A stretch of 64,000 bases of DNA. Origin: Cellulomonas fimi ATCC 484. Its GTDB lineage: Bacteria > Actinomycetota > Actinomycetes > Actinomycetales > Cellulomonadaceae. Shown here one piece after another: positions 56,117-64,000 of this stretch; within the stretch, counting starts at the first letter, position 1, and each line of letters opens with the position of its first letter. The stretch is taken from contig NC_015514.1 of the NCBI RefSeq assembly GCF_000212695.1, positions 3,038,001-3,102,000 of the forward strand. Reading direction: 5' to 3'. Under the pieces are notes generated by a model. It saw only the letters and a list, made by a program, of their open reading frames with translations. It was not told where the DNA came from and made no database searches. The translations under genes and the position numbers were made by a program.

Positions 56117-56375
56117 ATGTCTACATGGCACCCACCCACCGAAGCAGATGAGCAACCGACACACGAAACAGCCCCGAAGGGCCAATCAGATTCGGCTGTC
56201 AAGAGAAGACCCAGCCCACGGGGGTGGACCACGCCTCCTCGATCTCAACCAAGACCCACCACGACAACATCGCGGCAGACCATCTTGGCATCGACTACTT
56301 GGCACACTGTTGAGTTCTCAAGGAACAGACGCGCATCCTTCGTGGTCTCTCGACCCGCCCGGAGGCAACCGTTCT

Positions 56376-56404
56376 AACTTAGCGGACCGGCTCGTCCTCG
56401 TCAA
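56376..56404 (-). promoter_or_regulatory. rRNA promoter, proximal
   Basis: On the minus strand TTGACG (56399-56404) and TAAGTT (56376-56381) are exactly 17 bp apart, the best-matching promoter in the leader. Predicted transcription start is near 56369, about 250 nt before mature 16S. Confidence 0.7.
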
Positions 56405-56574
56405 CCTGCCCTCTCGGGCTGGTCTGCGGGGGTGGAAGCTGGTTCCGGGTCCGGACACTCGTCGTCACCGGTGAGAGTCTCACCGGCTCGGAGATTCCAG
56501 GGGGTGTCTTCCCGGGGGACCAGCCACCGGGTTGATCCTCGGTGTCCGTTCCTCCCTGCCGGGCGACATCGAGA

Positions 56575-56604
56575 ACATTACGCAGCGCCGGGAGCGAAGA
56601 GCAA
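56575..56604 (-). promoter_or_regulatory. rRNA promoter candidate, distal
   Basis: TTGCTC (56599-56604) and TAATGT (56575-56580) are 18 bp apart on the minus strand. The match to consensus is weaker than for the proximal promoter. Tandem promoters are common for rRNA operons. Confidence 0.45.
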
Positions 56605-56677
56605 ATCCGCTCCCGGTGACCCCCGTCACTCGGCGTCCGCAGGCACGTCCGACCGGTCCTCGAGCGGCCTCCACCAG

Positions 56678-56728
56678 CACGAACGCCCCCGGTCCGGCTC
56701 GGGATGAGCCAGAACGGGGGCGTTCGTG
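56678..56728 (-). terminator. Terminator between the CnoX-like gene and the rRNA operon
   Basis: CACGAACGCCCCCG (56678-56691) pairs perfectly over 14 bp with 56715-56728; the 23-nt loop contains its own small GGCTC/GAGCC hairpin. It starts 43 bp after the CnoX-like stop and insulates the rRNA promoters. Confidence 0.7.
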
Positions 56729-56770
56729 GGAGGTGCCGCTCGAGGTCGGCCAGTCGCTGCGTCGACGGGG

Positions 56771-57700
56771 TCAGTACAGGGCGCTCGCCATGGCGCGGCG
56801 GGCCGCCACCACGCGGGGGTCCTCTCCCCCGACGACCTCGAACAGGTCCACCAGGCGCTGCCGGACACGCTCGCGGTCGTCACCGGCGGTGCGGCGCAGG
56901 AGGTCGACCAGCCGGCCGAACGCGTCCTCGACCTGACCGCCGAGGACGTCGAGGTCGGCGACGGCGAGCTGCGCGTCCACGTCGTCCGGCCGGTCGGCGG
57001 CCGCGGTGCGGGCGGTGCGCAGGTCGAGGTCACGGGTCCGGTCCAGCAGACCGACCTGCGCGAGGCCCGCACGGGCCAGGGCGTCACGCGGGTTCTCCCG
57101 CAGCGCCTGCTCGTACGCGGCACGCGCCGCCGGAAGGTCGTCCGCCTCGATCGCGTCGTACGCCGCCTGGTGGAGGGGCGGCAGCTCCGGCTCGGGCTCG
57201 GGCTCGTCGGCGGGACCGACCGGGGCGACACGGCCCGTGATGCCGTTGGCCTCGGCGGCCGCGAGCACCTGGTCGAGGACCGCGCGGACCTGGTCGCGGG
57301 GGTACGCGCCCTGGAACAGCGGCAGTGGCTGACCCGCGAGCACCGCGACGACGGTCGGCACCGACTGCGCCTGGAACGCGGCCGCGACCTGGGGGTTGGC
57401 GTCCGCGTCGATGCGTGCGAGCAGCCAGCGGCCCGCGTCCTGGTCCGCGAGCGCCGCGAGGTCGGCGGCCACCGTCGTGCTGACCTCGCTCCACGGCGCC
57501 CACAGCACCACCACGACCGGGTGCTGCGTCGAGGCCTGGACGACGTCGCCGAACGTCGCCTGGTCGACGTCGACCACGTACGCCGACGGCTTGTCGAGCC
57601 CACCCGGCGAACCAGGGGGCGGCGTCGTCCGGGCCAGGCCGGACAGGTCGACGGCACCGCGGACGTCGAGGCGGGGACGGGGCCCGGTGGGCTGGGACAT
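56771..57700 (-). CDS. CnoX/YbbN-like thioredoxin-TPR co-chaperone without CXXC
   Basis: The protein has 309 residues from ATG 57700 (MSQPTGPR); ATGs at 57709 and 57712 are in frame. The N-terminal Pro/Gly segment precedes a thioredoxin fold (about 40-155): VVVVLWAPWSEVSTTVAADL where active thioredoxins have WCGPC, then VPTVVAVLAGQPLPLFQGA with the cis-proline. After an acidic linker (DEPEPEPELPP) come TPR-like helices, including AAYDAIEADDLPAARAAYEQAL. This is the architecture of YbbN/CnoX, which holds unfolded proteins for GroEL or DnaK. Without both cysteines it cannot do dithiol chemistry and is likely a holdase or adaptor. Confidence 0.88.
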   Translation of the reverse strand: MSQPTGPRPRLDVRGAVDLSGLARTTPPPGSPGGLDKPSAYVVDVDQATFGDVVQASTQHPVVVVLWAPWSEVSTTVAADLAALADQDAGRWLLARIDADANPQVAAAFQAQSVPTVVAVLAGQPLPLFQGAYPRDQVRAVLDQVLAAAEANGITGRVAPVGPADEPEPEPELPPLHQAAYDAIEADDLPAARAAYEQALRENPRDALARAGLAQVGLLDRTRDLDLRTARTAAADRPDDVDAQLAVADLDVLGGQVEDAFGRLVDLLRRTAGDDRERVRQRLVDLFEVVGGEDPRVVAARRAMASALY

Positions 57701-57803
57701 GCGCGTCATCATCCTTCGTCGCCCGCCCCGGCAGGGGGTGCGGGCAGTGGGGTCGGTCAGGGGTCGGACGGGACGGTCGGGCCGCGGGCGGCCCGCGATG
57801 CTG

Positions 57804-58793
57804 CTACGAGGCGCTCGCCGCGGTCACGGCGTGCTCCGCCGCGAGCACCTGCACGGGCGCGCCGCTGCCCTCCGGCGGCACGTACATCACGAGCACGTCG
57901 GTGAACGTCCGGGTGAACGAACCACCCGCGCTCTGCGTGCCCGCCAGCGCAGCGTAGAACGGGTCCGAGATCGGGATGGTGCCGCCCGCCACGGTCAACG
58001 TCACGGTCGACACGGTCGTCACCTGCCCGACGACGATCGCCCCGCCGTCGACGGTCGCGAGACCGACGACCGACGCCGGGTCGACGGTGTACGTCTCCGT
58101 CGCGGTCCCCGCTGCCTGGACACCGGCGGCGGTGGCCGCCCGTGCCGCCTCGATGCCCGCCCGGAAGGCGTCGGGGGCGAAGCCCGCCGCGAACTGCGAC
58201 GCGTCACCGTTCGTCAGGACGTCGGCGTAGCGGGCGAAGGCGTCCGTAGGTGTCGTCACCAGACCGGTCGCGTCCGGCGCCACGACCGCGCTGCCCGTCT
58301 CCGGGGCGGCGGTGGCGGGCATCTGCACGCCCTGGCCCATGCGGGCCCAGCCCCAGAGCTTGTACTGCTCGCGCGGTGCCGCCTGCTGGAGCACGAGGAT
58401 CCGCGGCGCCTGCAGGTCGTCCGGCTGCTCGGTCACGACGAGCTGCGTGCGGGGCCACGCCGTCGTCTGCGGGACGATGAGGACCTGCTCGTCCGTCGGC
58501 AGGACCGTGGGCGGCTTCGCACCCGCCGTCGCCGACATGCGCACGTACTCCGCGGTCCTCGTCGCGAGCGCGGGACCCGTGACGCGCGGCGCGAGCGCCG
58601 CCGGGTCGAGAGCCACGTCGGCCTGCGCCAGGACCTCCCCCAGCTGCGTCAGCACGTCCGTCGACTGGTCGACCGTCGTGACGGCGGGCGCCACGGCGGG
58701 CGCCGGCTCGGGTGCGGGCTGCGGGAGCGGCGTCGCGCACCCGGCCAGGAGCGCCAGGCCGAGCGCGGCGGGCAGGACGCGGCGCGCGGTCAT
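57804..58793 (-). CDS. Secreted lipoprotein of unknown function
   Basis: The protein has 329 residues from ATG 58793 (GAGGAGGA about 6 nt upstream), overlapping the upstream gene's stop by 4 bp. The signal peptide ends LALLAGC with lipid Cys at residue 19, then a Pro/Ala linker. The mature part has two halves with strand-rich sequence (TQLVVTEQPDDLQAPRIL and, later, VVGQVTTVSTVTLTVAGG). No enzyme motif was recognised. It is coupled to the Pro-rich membrane protein upstream, so the two probably act together at the cell envelope. Confidence 0.83.
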   Translation of the reverse strand: MTARRVLPAALGLALLAGCATPLPQPAPEPAPAVAPAVTTVDQSTDVLTQLGEVLAQADVALDPAALAPRVTGPALATRTAEYVRMSATAGAKPPTVLPTDEQVLIVPQTTAWPRTQLVVTEQPDDLQAPRILVLQQAAPREQYKLWGWARMGQGVQMPATAAPETGSAVVAPDATGLVTTPTDAFARYADVLTNGDASQFAAGFAPDAFRAGIEAARAATAAGVQAAGTATETYTVDPASVVGLATVDGGAIVVGQVTTVSTVTLTVAGGTIPISDPFYAALAGTQSAGGSFTRTFTDVLVMYVPPEGSGAPVQVLAAEHAVTAASAS

Positions 58794-60772
58794 CGGCCGT
58801 CCTCCTCGGTGCGGGTGTCCTCGGTCTCGATCGGTGGCAGGCCCCAGGCCCGCCGCCACGCGTCGCCGCGCGAGCCCGCGGGGCTCGGCGCGGCGTCGTC
58901 CGGGCGCGGGCCGCCGGGGCCCGACGGGTCGGGGGTCGGCGGCAGCCAGGCGGGGCGCACGTGCGACGGTGCGTCCGGCGACGACGGAGAGCCCGCGCGG
59001 GACGGCTGACCCGGAGCCGGCGGGACGGGCGTCCAGCCGCCCGGGCGGGGCGCACCGGCCGGGGTCGCCCACGACGGACGTCCGGCGCCGTGGGTCGCCG
59101 GTCCCGACGGGACGGGCGACGGGCCGCCGGTGCCCGGCCGGGCCGGTGCGGGGCCGTCGGACGGGACGGGACGCGCCGCGGTCGGCGCCGGTGACGCGGT
59201 CGTCGCGCCGGGGCGTGCCGGCGTCGGGCCGTCGAACGGGCGCGGGGACCTCGTGCCGGCCGGCCCGTCCGGACCGCCGACCGCAGGGTTGCCCGGGCGT
59301 CCGGGCACACCGGGGTGCGCCGGGGTCGGACCGTCGGGACGCGCGGGGACGGGCCCGGGGCGGTCGGGCCCGGAACCGAACGGCGACCGGCCCGGACCCG
59401 TGCCCGGCACCGCGGTCGGGCCGTGGCTGCCCGGAGCGGAGGGGCCGCCGGGGCGGGGAGCGACGTGGGCGTGGGGCGGGCGAGCCGTGGCCGCACCGGT
59501 CCCGTCGCCGTACGGGCCAGGAGCGCCCGCGGCGCCGGCGCCGACCCGGTCCGGCGTGGCCTGCGACGCGGCGGGGCCGGGGGCGTCCCCGAGCCGCGCC
59601 GACGGTCCGCCCGTGAGCCACCCCGCGCCGGGCCGAGACGGCGAGGGTGCTTCGGGGCCTGGGCCGACCGCAGCAGCCGGCGCGCGGTCGTCGGCCGCGG
59701 GACGGTCGCCGCTCGACGGCGAAGACCCGGGGGCCACGACCGGGACCTGCCCGGTCCGCAGGGCGCGGCGGGTCCGGGCACGCGGCGCGGCATCCCGTGC
59801 GGCGGACGGGCCCGTCGCAGCGGCGGAGGCGGGACGGCCCTCGGTCGACGAGGCGGCGGCTGCAGCCGCGGCGGCGGCGAAGGGAGACGAGGACGACCCG
59901 GCCGCGGGCTCCGAGGCGGGCGAGCCCGTCGACGAGCCGGCAGGCACCGGGGCGCGTCCGACACCCGCCGCACGCGCGGCTGCGGCCTCGCGCAGCTGGC
60001 GACGCGTCAGCGCCGTGGCGGTCACGTCCTGGTCGGCCGCGACGGGGACCGGACCGGTGTGCACGTCCTTCCAGTGCGGCTCGTCGCCGCCGCGACGGCG
60101 GCGGAGCACGTCGTTCACGAGGAGGAAGAGCGCCGCGAGCACCAGGAGGCCGCCGACCACCACGCACGGCCACAGCCACGGCGTCGTCACGACGCGCGGC
60201 CAGGCCAGGGACAGCGTCGGTGCGGCCTCGCCCGTGCTCACGGCCAGCAGGCTCCAGCGGCCGGGCTGCGCGGGCCACACCAGCTCCGCGGACCCCTCCC
60301 CCGTCGCCTCGACGACCCACAGGTCCGAGCCGGTCGGGTCGGCCACGGTCGGGGCCGCCTCCTGCGCCGGCGCCGTCTCCGCGGGCGTCGCAGCAGGATC
60401 CGCCGGTGCCTCCGCGTCGGGGGCGGCGGACGCCGTGGGGGCCGGAGCGGCGACGTCCTCGACGGCGAGCTCGTGCCAGCCGTCCAGACCCGTGACGCGC
60501 GCGTGCGCGTCCTCGCCGACCCAGCCCTGCACGTCGGTGTCGCGACCGATCGCCAGCACCACGGGGGCGCCGCCGGCGGCCTCCACGGTGACGGTGACGG
60601 GGTCGCCGCCGAGCTCGAGGACGCCCGGGTCCGTGACGAGCACGTGGGCGTCGGACGAGACCTCGGCGACGAGGACGTCGTCGGCCCTCCAGACCGTCGC
60701 CGACGCGACGCCGAGACCGACGACGACGAGTCCGACGACGCCGAGCACGGCGATGATCAGTCGCTTGAGCAC
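58790..60772 (-). CDS. Large membrane protein with Pro/Gly/Ala-rich tail
   Basis: The protein has 660 residues from GTG 60772 (AGAGGA about 6 nt upstream). The first membrane helix is at about 5-25 (LIIAVLGVVGLVVVGLGVA). An extracytoplasmic domain of about 170 residues contains beta strands and an Ala/Pro linker. The second helix lies at about 203-225 (WLWPCVVVGGLLVLAALFLL), followed by RRRRGG as a stop-transfer. The last 430 residues are low-complexity Pro/Gly/Ser/Ala and cytoplasmic, ending in a short ordered RGDAWRRAWGLPPIE. No family is recognised. Much longer frames upstream are antisense to the coiled-coil gene. Confidence 0.82.
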   Translation of the reverse strand: MLKRLIIAVLGVVGLVVVGLGVASATVWRADDVLVAEVSSDAHVLVTDPGVLELGGDPVTVTVEAAGGAPVVLAIGRDTDVQGWVGEDAHARVTGLDGWHELAVEDVAAPAPTASAAPDAEAPADPAATPAETAPAQEAAPTVADPTGSDLWVVEATGEGSAELVWPAQPGRWSLLAVSTGEAAPTLSLAWPRVVTTPWLWPCVVVGGLLVLAALFLLVNDVLRRRRGGDEPHWKDVHTGPVPVAADQDVTATALTRRQLREAAAARAAGVGRAPVPAGSSTGSPASEPAAGSSSSPFAAAAAAAAASSTEGRPASAAATGPSAARDAAPRARTRRALRTGQVPVVAPGSSPSSGDRPAADDRAPAAAVGPGPEAPSPSRPGAGWLTGGPSARLGDAPGPAASQATPDRVGAGAAGAPGPYGDGTGAATARPPHAHVAPRPGGPSAPGSHGPTAVPGTGPGRSPFGSGPDRPGPVPARPDGPTPAHPGVPGRPGNPAVGGPDGPAGTRSPRPFDGPTPARPGATTASPAPTAARPVPSDGPAPARPGTGGPSPVPSGPATHGAGRPSWATPAGAPRPGGWTPVPPAPGQPSRAGSPSSPDAPSHVRPAWLPPTPDPSGPGGPRPDDAAPSPAGSRGDAWRRAWGLPPIETEDTRTEEDGR

Positions 60773-61012
60773 GCAGGATCCTCTCGGGACGAGAGAGTCC
60801 AGGATAGGCGGAGGCCCCCGGCAGGACCGAACGACACCGGACGAAACGGGCCTGACCGGCACCGTCGCACGGCGGGCCGCGGTCGCCCGGACCTCGGTCC
60901 GCGACCCCACGGTCGGGTGACGCGCGTATCCTGGCGGGCGGGGCACCGGCTGCCGTCGAGCACCTCGTCCGAGGAGCCCGCGCCGGTGTCCGCGAGCCCA
61001 GGAGGAACGCTC

Positions 61013-63541
61013 GTGCCCGACCCTCGCACGCCCTTCCCCGTCGTGAACTTCCGTGGCTACGAACGAGAGGCCGTCGACGCGAGGCTCGCGGCGCTCGAGC
61101 AGGCCGTCGCGGACGCGCGGGCGCAGGTGGAGGCCGCGGACGCGCGGGCGATGCAGGCCGCGGGCGAGCTGTCCGAGGCGCACCGCCAGCTCCGCGAGGC
61201 CGAGCGCCCGACGTACTCGGGCCTCGGCTCGCGCATCGAGCAGCTCCTGCGCTCCGCCGAGGAGCAGTCGTCCGACGTCGTCACGCAGGCGAACGCGCAG
61301 GCGGCCGACGCCCTCGCCCGCGCGAAGCTCGCCGCGGGACAGCTGCGTGCGCGTGCCGAGAACGAGGTCGCCGAGCTGCTCGCGACCGCGCGGCGCGAGG
61401 CCGAGGAGGTCCGCACGACCGCGTCGTCGGAGGCGGAGAGCACCCTGCTCGCGGCGCAGCGCCGCGCCGAGGAGCTCGTCGGGTCCGCGGAGCGCGAGGC
61501 CGCGCGGATCCAGAGCGCGATCACGACCGAGGAGAACGAGCGCCGCACGTCGCTCGAGCGCGAGCTCGGCACGCTGCGCGCGACCGTCGAGCACGAGGCC
61601 ACGCAGCTGCGCGTCGCGACCGAGCGCACGGCCAGCGAGCTGCGCGCCGCGACCGAGGCCGAGACCACGGCCCAGCGCGAGGACGCCGAGCGGTACGCGC
61701 AGGACCTGCGGCAGGCCGCGGACGCGGACACCTCCGAGCTGCGCTCGCGCACCGAGGCCGAGCTCGCGGCGGCGCGCGCCGAGGTCGACCGGTACGTCGC
61801 CCGGCTGCGGTCCGAGGCGTCGCAGGAGATCGGTGCCGCACGGCAGGCCGCGGCCGCCGAGGTCACGTCGCTGCGGGTGCAGACCCAGGAGTACGCGGAC
61901 GGCGTGCGCGCCAGCGCCGAGCGCGAGGCCACGGCCCTGCAGCAGCGGGTCGCCAGCGAGGTCGCCGCGCTGCGCACCGAGGCCGAGCAGTACGCCGCGT
62001 TCGTCCGGGCGAGCGCCGACCGGGAGGTCGGCGAGCTCCGTGCCGCCACCGCGGACGAGCTCGCGGCGGCGCGCACCGACGCCGAGCAGGCCGTCACGGC
62101 CCTGCGCACCGACGCCGAGCAGTACGCGGCCGAGACGCGGGCGCAGGCGGAGCGGGAGACGAGCGAGCTGCGCGAGCGCACCGAGCACGAGGCCACCCAC
62201 CTGCGGCTGACGGTGCAGCGCGAGACGGACGAGCTGCGGGAGCTGACGGACCGCGAGACCAGCGAGCAGCGGAACGCGGCCGAGCGGGAGACGACCGAGC
62301 TCCGCGAGCGGGCGCGTCTCGAGGTCGACCGCGCGCTGACCGAGGCGCGCCGTACCGCGACCGAGATCGTCACCGCGGCGCGGACGCAGGCGGACGAGAT
62401 GGTCCGCTCGGCCGAGCAGCGCCTCGCCGACGCCGAGCTGGAGATCGCGTCCAAGCGCGAGGCCAGCGAGCGGGAGGACGCCGCCCGGCACGACCAGGCG
62501 CGCGTCGAGACCGAGCGGCTCGTCGCCGACGCCGAGGCGCACGCCGCCGAGGCCGAGGAGCGCGTCGCGAAGGCGCTCGCCCAGGCCGAGCGCGTCCGGA
62601 CCGACGCCGAGAACCACGCCCGCGAGCTCGTCGCCAACGCGCGACGCAACGCCGACCGGGTGGTCGCCGAGGCCCGCGAGCACGCCGAGAAGCAGATCAC
62701 CGACGCGATGACGGAGTCGGAGCGCGAGCGCACGACCGCGCTGCGCCAGGTCGAGGACCTCCACCGCCAGCGGGAGTCGATCACGACCTACCTCGACGAG
62801 CTGCGCAACCTGCTCGGGCACAACCCCGACCGGGCCGCGCTCGACCGCGCGGCGAAGGCCGAGGCGGCGTTCGAGAAGGAGCAGGGCGCGCACGGCGTCA
62901 GCACGGCTACCGCGAGCGCACCTGCCCGCGCCGCCGGCCCGGCGGCCGGTGCCCGCTCCGAGGAGCAGACCGAGCGGTCCGCCGAGCGCGTCGCCGAGCG
63001 GCCCGCCGAGCGTGCGGAGCGTCCCGCCGAGCGGCCGAGCGTGCCCGCGCGGCCCGCGAAGGCGTCGCGTCCGGCCGGGCGGCCCACCAAGGCGCGTCCC
63101 GCACCCGTGTCGGCGGCTGTCCCCGTCGTGACGAAGGACGCGTCGCACGACGACGGCGGGGACGCGCCCACGGAGCCGACGTCGGGTCGGCAGCCCACGG
63201 GCGGGACCGACGCACCGGGCGGGGGCGAGCGGTCGACGCCCGACGTCAGCGCCGCGCAGGGCTCCGGGCCGGCCGAGGTCACCGCTGCCGGTGACGCGAC
63301 GGCCGGCGGCGACACGCCGACGACCGGCGGCCAGGCCACGGCGTCCCAGGAGGCCGGCGACGCCGGTGCCCGCGACACGGACGAGACCGGGTCGGTCACG
63401 GCGTCCGAGGACCAGGCCACCGACGCGGGAGGCCGGGCGTCGAAGGGCTCCGACGCCGCGACGGACGACGAGACGGAGGGCTCCGGTGAGGACGCTCGCA
63501 GCTCCGACTCCGACGAGGACGCGCGGGCGGCGTCGCGCTGA
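61013..63541 (+). CDS. Giant hendecad coiled-coil protein, Scy/FilP/DivIVA-like
   Basis: The protein has 842 residues from GTG 61013 with a strong ribosome site (AGGAGGA, 6 nt). The N-terminus FPVVNFRGYEREAVDARLAAL resembles the DivIVA/Wag31 membrane-targeting start. Residues about 30-180 are heptad-like coiled coil. Residues about 181-477 are about 27 uninterrupted 11-residue units of the form AERETSELRER. More coiled coil follows to about 625, then an acidic Ser/Thr/Gly/Asp tail of 200 residues. This matches the plan of Streptomyces Scy and FilP, which organise polar growth and cytoskeleton. Function by architecture only; it may be a polarity or envelope scaffold. Confidence 0.87.
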   Translation: MPDPRTPFPVVNFRGYEREAVDARLAALEQAVADARAQVEAADARAMQAAGELSEAHRQLREAERPTYSGLGSRIEQLLRSAEEQSSDVVTQANAQAADALARAKLAAGQLRARAENEVAELLATARREAEEVRTTASSEAESTLLAAQRRAEELVGSAEREAARIQSAITTEENERRTSLERELGTLRATVEHEATQLRVATERTASELRAATEAETTAQREDAERYAQDLRQAADADTSELRSRTEAELAAARAEVDRYVARLRSEASQEIGAARQAAAAEVTSLRVQTQEYADGVRASAEREATALQQRVASEVAALRTEAEQYAAFVRASADREVGELRAATADELAAARTDAEQAVTALRTDAEQYAAETRAQAERETSELRERTEHEATHLRLTVQRETDELRELTDRETSEQRNAAERETTELRERARLEVDRALTEARRTATEIVTAARTQADEMVRSAEQRLADAELEIASKREASEREDAARHDQARVETERLVADAEAHAAEAEERVAKALAQAERVRTDAENHARELVANARRNADRVVAEAREHAEKQITDAMTESERERTTALRQVEDLHRQRESITTYLDELRNLLGHNPDRAALDRAAKAEAAFEKEQGAHGVSTATASAPARAAGPAAGARSEEQTERSAERVAERPAERAERPAERPSVPARPAKASRPAGRPTKARPAPVSAAVPVVTKDASHDDGGDAPTEPTSGRQPTGGTDAPGGGERSTPDVSAAQGSGPAEVTAAGDATAGGDTPTTGGQATASQEAGDAGARDTDETGSVTASEDQATDAGGRASKGSDAATDDETEGSGEDARSSDSDEDARAASR

Positions 63542-63549
63542 CGGCTCCG

Positions 63550-63579
63550 GGGGGCGGCGGTGCGTGCACCGCTGCCCCC
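63550..63579 (+). terminator. Terminator of the coiled-coil gene
   Basis: GGGGGCGGCGGTGC (63550-63563) pairs with GCACCGCTGCCCCC (63566-63579), 14 pairs with one G-U. It starts 8 bp after the stop codon. Confidence 0.65.
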
Positions 63580-63609
63580 AGGACGCGCACCCACGAGGTG
63601 AGGGACGAG

Positions 63610-64000
63610 ATGAGCACGATCGACGACGCCGCGCGGTGGCGGGACGAGCGCCGCGCCGCCGCGGCCGCGCACGCCGACGCCCTCACCCGCAAGCAGCAGG
63701 CGGAGTCGCAGCAGGCGCGCCGGCTCATCGCCGAGTTCGTCGAGCGCGCGCTGCGCACGGGGCCCGCACCCGTCGAGCTGCGCGCGCGCAGCTACGACGG
63801 GCGGGCGCGGTACCGGACCCCGCTGCACGGCTGGTACCTGCGGCGGGACGAGTCCGTCGCGGTCGACACCGCGGGCGAGTTCTACGTGCTCAGCGCGCCG
63901 TCCAGCCTGGGCGCCCGGCTGCGGGGAGTCACCCCGGCGCCCAGCGACCCGCCGCTCGTGCTGGGCGCCGGGGGCAAGGACGGCGAGTCGCTGGACCTCA
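63610..64000 (+). CDS. Hypothetical protein, N-terminal part (cut by window end)
   Basis: Open from ATG 63610 to the end of the window (130 codons), with GAGG and AGGG upstream as possible ribosome sites. It begins MSTIDDAARWRDERR and has a charged helical stretch (residues 5-50), then a compact strand-rich part (RYRTPLHGWYLRRDESVAVDT cut short, then EFYVLSAPSSLG). No signal peptide, membrane helix or known motif is seen. It follows the coiled-coil gene after a terminator. Confidence 0.75.
   Translation, partial: MSTIDDAARWRDERRAAAAAHADALTRKQQAESQQARRLIAEFVERALRTGPAPVELRARSYDGRARYRTPLHGWYLRRDESVAVDTAGEFYVLSAPSSLGARLRGVTPAPSDPPLVLGAGGKDGESLDL

Larger units (their letters stand above)
56117..56677 (-). 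other. rRNA leader and promoter region
   Basis: About 560 bp without a gene. Near 16S the leader holds CTTGAGAACTCAACAGTGTG (antitermination/processing region) and the stem half at 56289-56298. Two candidate promoters are listed separately. Between them lies a 19-bp near-perfect palindrome (CCGGTGAGA g TCTCACCGG, 56468-56486) of unknown role. Confidence 0.7.

Noticed and set aside
60773..63148. In-frame N-terminal extension of nearly 800 residues on the Pro-rich membrane protein
   Set aside because: It is antisense to the coiled-coil gene. The start at 60772 has a good ribosome site followed at once by a membrane helix.

Overview
This is 64 kb of chromosome from a very GC-rich Gram-positive actinobacterium. 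It is most likely a Cellulomonas or a close Micrococcales relative. That call rests on the base composition, the frequent GTG starts, the many leaderless genes, a 16S-23S-5S operon without spacer tRNAs, the GlgE/TreS maltokinase pathway and the general look of the 16S gene. No phage, insertion sequence, CRISPR array or tRNA gene was seen, so it reads as a core region with catabolic islands.

Layout. 1-1820: a truncated membrane-protein gene divergent from a TetR repressor with a paired operator, then a RimJ/L-type acetyltransferase. 1989-5292: gatC-gatA-gatB, the Asp/Glu-tRNA amidotransferase. 5396-6097: a Phd/VapC-like toxin-antitoxin pair behind a 28-bp palindrome. 6102-8059: two poorly characterised genes. 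8160-15492: an RbsABC-type sugar ABC operon followed by a Gfo/Idh/MocA dehydrogenase and a TIM-barrel isomerase/lyase, divergent from a ROK regulator. 15607-23239: a tightly overlapping housekeeping run (cysteine desulfurase, mnmA, a MetE-like protein, a membrane protein, ligA, a tandem GNAT protein). 23379-26622: a phosphotransferase-fold kinase, an 88-bp tandem repeat, and etfB-etfA.

26750-36233 holds glycogen and alpha-glucan genes: glgX, then (after an unrelated flavoprotein) the overlapping glgE-treS-pep2 operon. TreS converts trehalose to maltose, Pep2 phosphorylates it, GlgE polymerises maltose-1-phosphate, and GlgB (47530-49722) branches the product. Between pep2 and glgB lies an 11-kb oligosaccharide island (36256-47423). 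It carries a ROK repressor, a lipoprotein/permease ABC importer with no ATPase gene, a HEXXH membrane protein, a GH36 alpha-galactosidase, a GH2 beta-mannosidase and a LacI-like sensor without a DNA-binding domain. Two 31-bp promoter/operator copies with 27 identical positions sit before the importer and before the mannosidase. I infer a galactomannan-oligosaccharide regulon.

49723-50271 is mostly non-coding and contains a 17-bp minisatellite, then a HIT-family gene follows. The rRNA operon lies on the minus strand (56116 down to 50876), with two candidate promoters, RNase III-type processing stems and a strong terminator. 56771-64000 holds a CnoX/YbbN-like thioredoxin-TPR protein, a lipoprotein, a large Pro-rich membrane protein and, divergently, an 842-residue coiled-coil protein with about 27 consecutive 11-residue repeats (Scy/FilP-like). 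A truncated gene ends the window.

All functional calls come from motifs read by eye in the translations. No database search was run. rRNA ends are estimates.
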